Source: Haliclystus octoradiatus (lineage: Eukaryota > Cnidaria > Staurozoa > Stauromedusae > Haliclystidae). From it: a stretch of DNA of 64,000 bases. Where the stretch lies: positions 9,890,021 to 9,954,020 of the forward strand of contig OU744452.1 of assembly GCA_916610825.1 (NCBI GenBank), written 5' to 3'. Shown one piece after another: positions 57,301-64,000 of this stretch. Below the pieces are notes generated by a model that saw only the letters and a list, made by a program, of their open reading frames with translations, was not told the DNA's origin and made no database searches. A program made the translations under genes and the position numbers. How positions within the stretch are numbered: the stretch's first letter is position 1; each line of letters starts with the position of its first letter.

Positions 57301-60300
57301 CTATCTACTACATTAGCTCCAACAACAACAGAGAAGCCAAGCACTGTTTCTGATCAACCATCCACGATTGCTGATAACACCACTACAGAAACATCTTCTA
57401 CCACTTCAGCTCCAACAACAACAGAAAAACCAAGCACTATTACTGATCAACCAACCACCATTTCTGATAACACCACTACCAAAACACCTTCTACCTCCTC
57501 CGCTCCAACAACATCAGAGAAGCCAAGCACTGTTACTGAAGAACCAACCACTATTGCTGATAACACCAATACCGAAACACCTTCTACCTCCTCCGCTCCA
57601 ACAACAACAGAGAGGCCAAGCACTGTTACTGATCAACCAACCACTATTGCTGATAACACTACTACAGAAACACCATCTACCACGTATGTTCCAACTACAA
57701 CCGAAAATCCAAGCACTATATCTGATCAGCCAACCACTATTGCTGATAACACCACTAGCGAAACACCTTCTACCTCATCAGCTCCAACAACAACAGAAAA
57801 GCCAAGCACTATAACTGATCAACCGACCACTGTTGCTGATAACACCACTACAGAAACACCATCTACTACATTAGCTCCAACAACAACAGAGAAGCCAAGC
57901 ACTGTTACTGATCAACCAACCACTATTGCTGATAACACCACTAGCGAAACACCTTCTACCTCATCAGCTCCAACAACAACAGAGAAGCCAAGCACTGTTA
58001 CTGATCAACCAACCACTATTGCTGATAACACTACTACAGAAACAACATCTACCACGTATGTTCCAAATACAACCAAAAATCCAAGCACTATAACTGATCA
58101 GCCAACCACTACTCCTGATAACACCACTACAGAAACACCATCTACTACATTAGCTCCAACAACAACAGAGAATCCAAGCACTGTTTCTGATCAACCAACC
58201 ACGATTGCTGATAAAACCACTACAGAAACATCTTCTACCACTTCAGCTCCAACAACAACAGAAAAACCAAGCACCGTAACTGATCAACCAACCACTGTTG
58301 CTGATAACACCACTACCAAAACACCTTCTACCACGTATATTCCAACTACAACCGAACAACCAAGCACTGTAACTGATCAACCGACCACTGTTGCAAATAA
58401 CACCACTACCAAAACACCTTCTACCTCCTCCGGTCCAACAACAACAGAGAAGCCAAGCACTGTTACTGAAGAACCAACCACTATTGCTGATAACACCACT
58501 ACCGAAACACCTTCTACCTCCTCCGCTCCAACAACAACAGAGAAGCCAAGCACTGTTACTGATCAACCAACCAGTATTGCTGATAACACCACTAGCGAAA
58601 CTCCTTCTACCTCATCAGCTCCAACAACAACAGAAAAGCCAAGCACTATAACTGATCAACCAACCACCTCTGCTGACAACACCACTACAGAAACACCTTC
58701 TACTACATTAGCTCCAACAACAACAGAGAAGCCAAGCACTGTAACTGATAAACCAACCACTATTGCTGATAACACTACTACAGAAACAACATCTACCACG
58801 TATGTTCCAAATACAACCGAAAATCCAAGCACTATAACTGATCAGCGAACCACTACTCCTGATAACACCACTAGCGAAACACCTTCTACCTCATCAGCTC
58901 CAACAACAACAGAAAAGCCAAGCACTATAACTGATCAACCAACCACGATTGCTGATAACACCACTACTGCAGCACCTTCTACCTCCTCCACTCCAACAAC
59001 AACAGAGAAGCCAAGCACTGTTACTGATCAACCAACCACTATTGCTGATAACACCACTAGCGAAACACCTTCTACCTCATCAGCTCCAACAACAACAGAA
59101 AAGCCAAGCACTGTAACTGATCAACCGACCACTGTTGCTAATAACACCACTACCAAAACACCTTCTACCTCCTCCGGTCCAATAACAACAGAGAAGCCAA
59201 GCACTGTTACTGAAGAACCAACCACTATTGCTGATAACACCACTACCGAAGCACCTTCTACCTCCTCCGCTCCAACAACAACAGAGAAGCCAAGCACTGT
59301 TACTGATCAACCAACCACTATTGCTGATAACACCACTAGCGAAACACCTTCTACGTCATCAGCTCCAACAACAACAGAAAAGCCAAGCACTATTACTGAT
59401 CAACCAACCACGATTGCTGATAACACCACTACAGAAACACCTTCTACTACATTAGCTCCAAAAACAAAAGAGAAGCCAAGCACTATTACTGATCAACCAA
59501 CCACTATTGCTGATAACACCACTAGCGAAACACCTTCTACCTCATCAGCTCCAACAACAACAGAAAAGCCAAGCACTATAACTGATCAACCGACCACTGT
59601 TGCTGATAACACCACTACAGAAACACCATCTACTACATTAGCTCCAACAACAACAGAGAAGCCAAGCACTGTTTTTGATCAACCAACCACGATTGCTGAT
59701 AACACCACTACAGAAACATCTTCTACCACTTCAGCTCCAACAATAACAGAAAAACCAAGCACCGTAACTGATCAACCAACCACTGTTGCTGATAACACCA
59801 CTACCAAAACACCTTCTACCACGTATATTCCAACTACAACCGAACAACCAAGCACTGTAACTGACCAACCGACCACTGTTCCGAATAACACCACTAACAA
59901 AACACCTTCTACCTCCTCCGGTCCAACAACAACAGAGAAGCCAAGCACTGTTACTGAAGAACAAACCACTATTGCTGATAACACCACTACCGAAACACCT
60001 TCTACTTCCTCCGGTCCAACAACAACAGAGGAGCCAAGAACTATAACTGATCAACCAACCACGATTGCTGATAACACCACTCCCGCAGCACCTTCTACTA
60101 CATTAGGTCCAACAACAACAGAGAAGCCAAGCACTGTAACTGATCAACCAACCACGATTGCTGATAACACCGCTACTGAAACACCTTCTACTACATTAGC
60201 TCCAACAACAACAGAGAAGCCAAGCACTGTAACTGATCAACCAACCACTATTGCTGATAACACAACTAGCGAAACACCTTCTACGTCATCAGCTCCAACA

Positions 60301-63300
60301 ACAACAGAAAAGCCAAGCACTATTACTGATCAACCAACCACGATTGCTGATAACACCACTACAGAAACACCATCTACCACGTATGCTCCATCTACAACAG
60401 AAAAGCCAAGCACTATTACTGATCAACCAACAACGATTGCTGATAACACCACTACAGAAACACCTTTTACTACATTAGCTCCAACAACAAAAGAGAAGTC
60501 AAGCACTATTACTGATCAACCAACCACTATTGCTGATAACACCACTAGCGAAACACCTTCTACCTCATCAGCTCCAACAACAACAGAGAAGCCAAGCACT
60601 GTTACTGATCAACCAACCACTATTGCTGATAACACTACTACAGAAACACCATCTACCACGTATGTTCCAAATACAACCGAAAATCCAAGCACTATATCTG
60701 ATCAGCCAACCACTATTGCTGATAACACCACTACCGAAACACCTTCTACCTCATCAGCTCCAACAACAACAGAAAAGCCAAGCACTATAACTGATCATCC
60801 GATCACTGTTGCTGATAACACCACTACAGAAACACCATCTACTACATTAGCTCCAACAACAACAGAGAAGCCAAGCACTGTTTCTGATCAACCAACCACG
60901 ATTGCTGATAAAACCACTACAGAAACATCTTCTACCACTTCAGCTCCAACAACAACAGAAAAACCAAGCACTATTACTGATCAACCAACCACCATTTCTG
61001 ATAACACCACTACCAAAACACCTTCTACCTCATCAGCTCCAACAACAACAGAAAAGCCAAGCACTGTAACTGATCAACCGACCACTGTTGCTAATAACAC
61101 CACTACCAAAACACCTTCTACCTCCTCCGGTCCAATAACAACAGAGAAGCCAAGCACTGTTACTGAAGAACCAACCACTATTGCTGATAACACCACTACC
61201 GAAACACCTTCTACCTCCTCCGCTCCAACAACATCAGAGAAGCCAAGCACTGTTACTGATCAACCAACCACTATTGCTGATAACACCACTAGCGAAACAC
61301 CTTCTACGTCATCAGCTCCAACAACAACAGAAAAGCCAAGCACTATTACTGATCAACCAACCACGATTGCTGATAACACCACTACAGAAACACCTTCTAC
61401 TACATTAGCTCCAAAAACAAAAGAGAAGCCAAGCACTATAACTGATCAACCAACCACTATTGCTGATAACACCACTAGCGAAACACCTTCTACCTCCTCC
61501 ACTCCAACAACAACAGAGAAGCCAAGCACTGTTACTGATCAACCAACCACTATTGCTGATAACACCACTAGCGAAACACCTTCTACCTCATCAGCTCCAA
61601 CAACAACAGAAAAGCCAAGCACTGTAACTGATCAACCGACCACTGTTGCTAATAACACCACTACCAAAACACCTTCTACCTCCTCCGGTCCAATAACGAC
61701 AGAGAAGCCAAGCACTGTTACTGAAGAACCAACCACTATTGCTGATAACACCACTACCGAATCACCTTCTACCTCCTCCGCTCCAACAACAACAGAGAAG
61801 CCAAGCACTGTTACTGATCAACCAACCACTATTGCTGATAACACCACTAGCGAAACACCTTCTACGTCATCAGCTCCAACAGCAACAGAAAAGCCAAGCA
61901 CTATTACTGATCAACCAACCACGATTGCTGATAACACCACTACAGAAACACCTTCTACTACATTAGCTCCAAAAACAAAAGAGAAGCCAAGCACTATTAC
62001 TGATCAACCAACCACTATTGCTGATAACACCACTAGCGAAACACCTTCTACCTCATCAGCTCCAACAACAACAGAAAAGCCAAGCACTATAACTGATCAA
62101 CCGACCACTGTTGCTGATAACACCACTACAGAAACACCATCTACTACATTAGCTCCAACAACAACAGAGAAGCCAAGCACTGTTTTTGATCAACCAACCA
62201 CGATTGCTGATAACACCACTACAGAAACATCTTCTACCACTTCAGCTCCAACAATAACAGAAAAACCAAGCACCGTAACTGATCAACCAACCACTGTTGC
62301 TGATAACACCACTACCAAAACACCTTCTACCACGTATATTCCAACTACAACCGAACAACCAAGCACTGTAACTGACCAACCGACCACTGTTCCGAATAAC
62401 ACCACTAACAAAACACCTTCTACCTCCTCCGGTCCAACAACAACAGAGAAGCCAAGCACTGTTACTGAAGAACCAACCACTATTGCTGATAACACCACTA
62501 CCGAAACACCTTCTACTTCCTCCGGTCCAACAACAACAGAGAAGCCAAGAACTATAACTGATCAACCAACCACGATTGCTGATAACACCACTCCCGCAGC
62601 ACCTTCTACTACATTAGGTCCAACAACAACAGAGAAGCCAAGCACTGTAACTGATCAACCAACCACGATTGCTGATAACACCGCTACTGAAACACCTTCT
62701 ACTACATTAGCTCCAACAACAACAGAGAAGCCAAGCACTGTAACTGATCAACCAACCACTATTGCTGATAACACAACTAGCGAAACACCTTCTACGTCAT
62801 CAGCTCCAACAACAACAGAAAAGCCAAGCACTATTACTGATCAACCAACCACGATTGCTGATAGCACCACTACAGAAACACCATCTACCACGTATGCTCC
62901 ATCTACAACAGAAAAGCCAAGCACTATTACTGATCAACCAACCACGATTGCTGATAACACCACTACAGAAACACCTTTTACTACATTAGCTCCAACAACA
63001 AAAGAGAAGTCAAGCACTATTACTGATCAACCAACCACTATTGCTGATAACACCACTAGCGAAACACCTTCTACCTCATCAGCTCCAACAACAACAGAGA
63101 AGCCAAGCACTGTTACTGATCAACCAACCACTATTGCTGATAACACTACTACAGAAACACCATCTACCACGTATGTTCCAAATACAACCGAAAATCCAAG
63201 CACTATATCTGATCAGCCAACCACTATTGCTGATAACACCACTACCGAAACACCTTCTACCTCATCAGCTCCAACAACAACAGAAAAGCCAAGCACTATA

Positions 63301-64000
63301 ACTGATCATCCGACCACTGTTGCTGATAACACCACTACAGAAACACCATCTACTACATTAGCTCCAACAACAACAGAGAAGCCAAGCACTGTTTCTGATC
63401 AACCAACCACGATTGCTGATAACACCACTACAGAAACATCTTCTACCACTTCAGCTCCAACAACAACAGAAAAACCAAGCACTATTACTGATCAACCAAC
63501 CACCATTTCTGATAACACCACTACCAAAACGCCTTCTACCTCCTCCGCTCCAACAACAACAGAGAAGCCAAGCACTGTTACTGAAGAACCAACCACTATT
63601 GCTGATATCACCAATACCGAAACACCTTCTACCTCCTCCGCTCCAACAACAACAGAGAAGCCAAGCACTGTTACTGATCAACCAACCACTTTTACTGATA
63701 ACACTACTACAGAAACACCATCTACCACGTATATTCCAACTACAACCGAAAATCCAAGCACTATATCTGATCAGCCAACCACTATTGCTGATAACACCAC
63801 TAGCGAAACACCTTCTATCTCATCAGCTCCAACAACAACAGAAAAGCCAAGCACTATAACTGATCAACCGACCACTGTTGCTGATAACACCACTACAGAA
63901 ACACCATCTACTACATTAGCTCCAACAACAACAGAGAAGCCAAGCACTGTTTCTGATCAACCAACCACGATTGCTGATAAAACCACTACAGAAACATCTT
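38809..64000 (+). CDS. Continuation of the mucin-like repeat frame after the nonsense codon, 3' partial
   Basis: This stretch is in the same frame as the preceding segment and contains about 8,397 codons of the same repeat, running off the right edge. In-frame Met codons occur only as repeat variants (42298, Thr to Met; 42580, Ile to Met). I saw no in-frame stop when reading through, and frame phase is unchanged at every point I checked (for example Asp codons at 46378, 50098 and 63955). The right-hand part is enriched in unit types rare on the left: TLAPTTKEK followed by SSTITDQ, TYVPNTTENPSTISDQ, and TTTPDN cores. No C-terminal domain, anchor, stop or polyadenylation signal is reached, so the gene extends further right. 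It is most likely the 3' part of the same giant mucin-like gene. Confidence 0.65.
44250..48915 (+). repeat. Higher-order duplication, offset 2,697 bp (29 units)
   Basis: The block at about 44250-46220 recurs at about 46950-48915. Matched landmarks include the TTAEQ linker, TTKEKSST units, TYVPNTTENPSTISDQ units, a TSSTTSSP unit, TTTRTPST and the SEKPST linker. The copies separate where the first has TTSETPSTSS and the second has TTTETPSTTL. Confidence 0.8.
50330..52360 (+). repeat. Block recurring at 58.98-61.02 kb (offset 8,649 bp)
   Basis: Landmarks at 50431, 51082, 51602 and 51881 recur 8,649 bp to the right, which is exactly 93 units. Shared odd units include the SSGPITTEK linker, Val-Phe-Asp-Gln in place of the usual Ser/Thr-Asp-Gln, TTVPNN, and TTPAAP. 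The copies diverge at about 52370 and 61020. Confidence 0.78.
51400..56000 (+). repeat. Higher-order duplication, offset 3,069 bp (33 units)
   Basis: The block at about 51400-52930 recurs at about 54470-56000, starting from a TTPAAPFTTLAP unit. Shared markers include LSTTLAP, TERPST, TRTEKPST and ADKTTTETSS. The copies split at about 55990, where the second changes to an SSDPTTKEK unit. Confidence 0.8.
52750..58960 (+). repeat. Dispersed pair at offset 5,394 bp (58 units)
   Basis: Only the two ends of this interval are the repeat pair: about 52750-53560 and about 58150-58960. Both start from an ADKTTTETSS unit and include TTTPDN and TSADN units. The second copy has private changes such as PTSIADN and DKPTT. 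Confidence 0.72.
53940..57890 (+). repeat. Higher-order duplication, period 2,046 bp (22 units), two copies
   Basis: The block at about 53940-55850 recurs immediately downstream at about 55985-57890. Shared markers include SSDPTTKEK, TYAPTTTENPST, TTPAAPFTT, LSTTLAP and TERPST. The right copy has private changes, such as TATDQ at about 56510 and TLSTTLAP at about 56930. Confidence 0.82.
58980..63535 (+). repeat. Higher-order duplication, offset 2,511 bp (27 units)
   Basis: The block at about 58980-61020 recurs at about 61490-63535. Shared markers include SSTPTTTEK, SSGPITTEK, the APKTKEK linker, Val-Phe-Asp-Gln, APTITEKPST, TTNKTPST, TLGPTTTEK and the Asp-His-Pro core. In another frame the minus strand also stays open at both sites, which reflects the same local substitutions. 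Confidence 0.82.

Larger units (their letters stand above)
1..64000 (+). repeat. 93-bp coding tandem repeat array (about 689 units)
   Basis: The window is a single tandem array. The distance between the first Asp codon of the TDQ motif (18) and the last (63955) is 63,937 bp. Adding back eight 18-bp losses and one 5-bp loss, and removing three 3-bp gains, gives 64,077 bp, which is exactly 689 x 93. Units differ mostly by scattered substitutions and by linker type. Nearly every unit carries the palindrome TGATCA at Thr-Asp-Gln, which is lost in the TEEP units. There is no non-repeat stretch of 300 bases anywhere, and both edges of the window lie inside the array. Confidence 0.97.

Noticed and set aside
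63413..63859. Plus-strand alternative frame rich in Leu, Gln and Pro (148 codons), also seen at 52253, 55322 and 57368 and in many shorter forms.
   Set aside because: This is the out-of-frame reading of the ACA/CCA-rich linker and core; it is interrupted regularly and is fully explained by the mucin frame.
1..64000. CRISPR array or prokaryotic repeat element.
   Set aside because: The repeats are directly adjacent with no unique spacers, and the whole unit is protein-coding.
1..64000. Non-coding centromeric-type satellite with higher-order structure.
   Set aside because: The higher-order pattern is satellite-like, but there is one nonsense codon and one frameshift in about 21,000 codons, all other indels are multiples of three, and the composition is that of a mucin. 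Very recent amplification could mimic this, so it is rejected with moderate confidence only.
1..64000. Mobile elements, tRNA or rRNA genes, promoters, polyadenylation signals.
   Set aside because: Reading both strands by eye, I found no sequence outside the 93-bp repeat, no terminal inverted repeats or target duplications, and no AATAAA-type signal. The edges of the gene lie outside the window.

Overview
The whole 64 kb window is one uninterrupted array of a 93-bp tandem repeat. On the + strand it encodes a 31-residue Thr/Ser/Pro-rich, mucin-like unit. I see no flanking DNA, no second gene, no RNA gene, no mobile element, and neither end of the gene. Counting Asp codons of the conserved Thr-Asp-Gln motif from position 18 to position 63955 gives exactly 689 unit intervals. 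This holds once eight 75-bp short units, three 96-bp long units and one 5-bp deletion are allowed for, so there is no other net length change in the window.

The unit has an almost invariant core (TDQPTTIADNTTTETPST and close variants) followed by a linker that comes in a few types: TLAPTTTEK, SSAPTTTEK or SSGPTTTEK, TYVPTTTEK, TYAPSTTEK and TYIPTTTEQ. About 60% of residues are Thr, Ser or Pro. Nearly every unit has one Asn-Thr-Thr N-glycosylation sequon, the net charge is acidic, and Cys is essentially absent. This is the signature of a secreted or surface gel-forming or adhesive mucin-type glycoprotein. Such a composition, with N- and O-glycosylation sites on this scale, suggests an animal genome, but the window cannot identify the species. 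Other eukaryotes, or a giant bacterial surface protein, are not excluded.

The reading frame is broken at only two places. Region 1 (3-28556) is open and ends at a TGA caused by a 5-bp deletion at 28544/28545. Region 2 (28546-38808) continues the same protein in the shifted frame and ends at a single-base nonsense mutation, TAT to TAA, at 38806-38808. Region 3 (38809-64000) is in the same frame as region 2 and appears open to the window end. Either this is one giant gene of more than 21,000 codons with two recent lesions or assembly errors, or it is a gene that ends at the first lesion with a decaying 3' remainder.

On top of the 93-bp period lies a nested set of multi-kb duplications: 3,813 and 3,888-3,981 bp on the left; 2,139 bp (23 units) in the centre; block copies at offsets 9,174, 22,156 and 11,406 bp; and 2,697, 3,069, 2,046, 2,511 and 8,649 bp on the right. 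They show that the array grew by unequal exchange of blocks of many units. Each of the two frame lesions has an intact paralogous copy elsewhere in the window.
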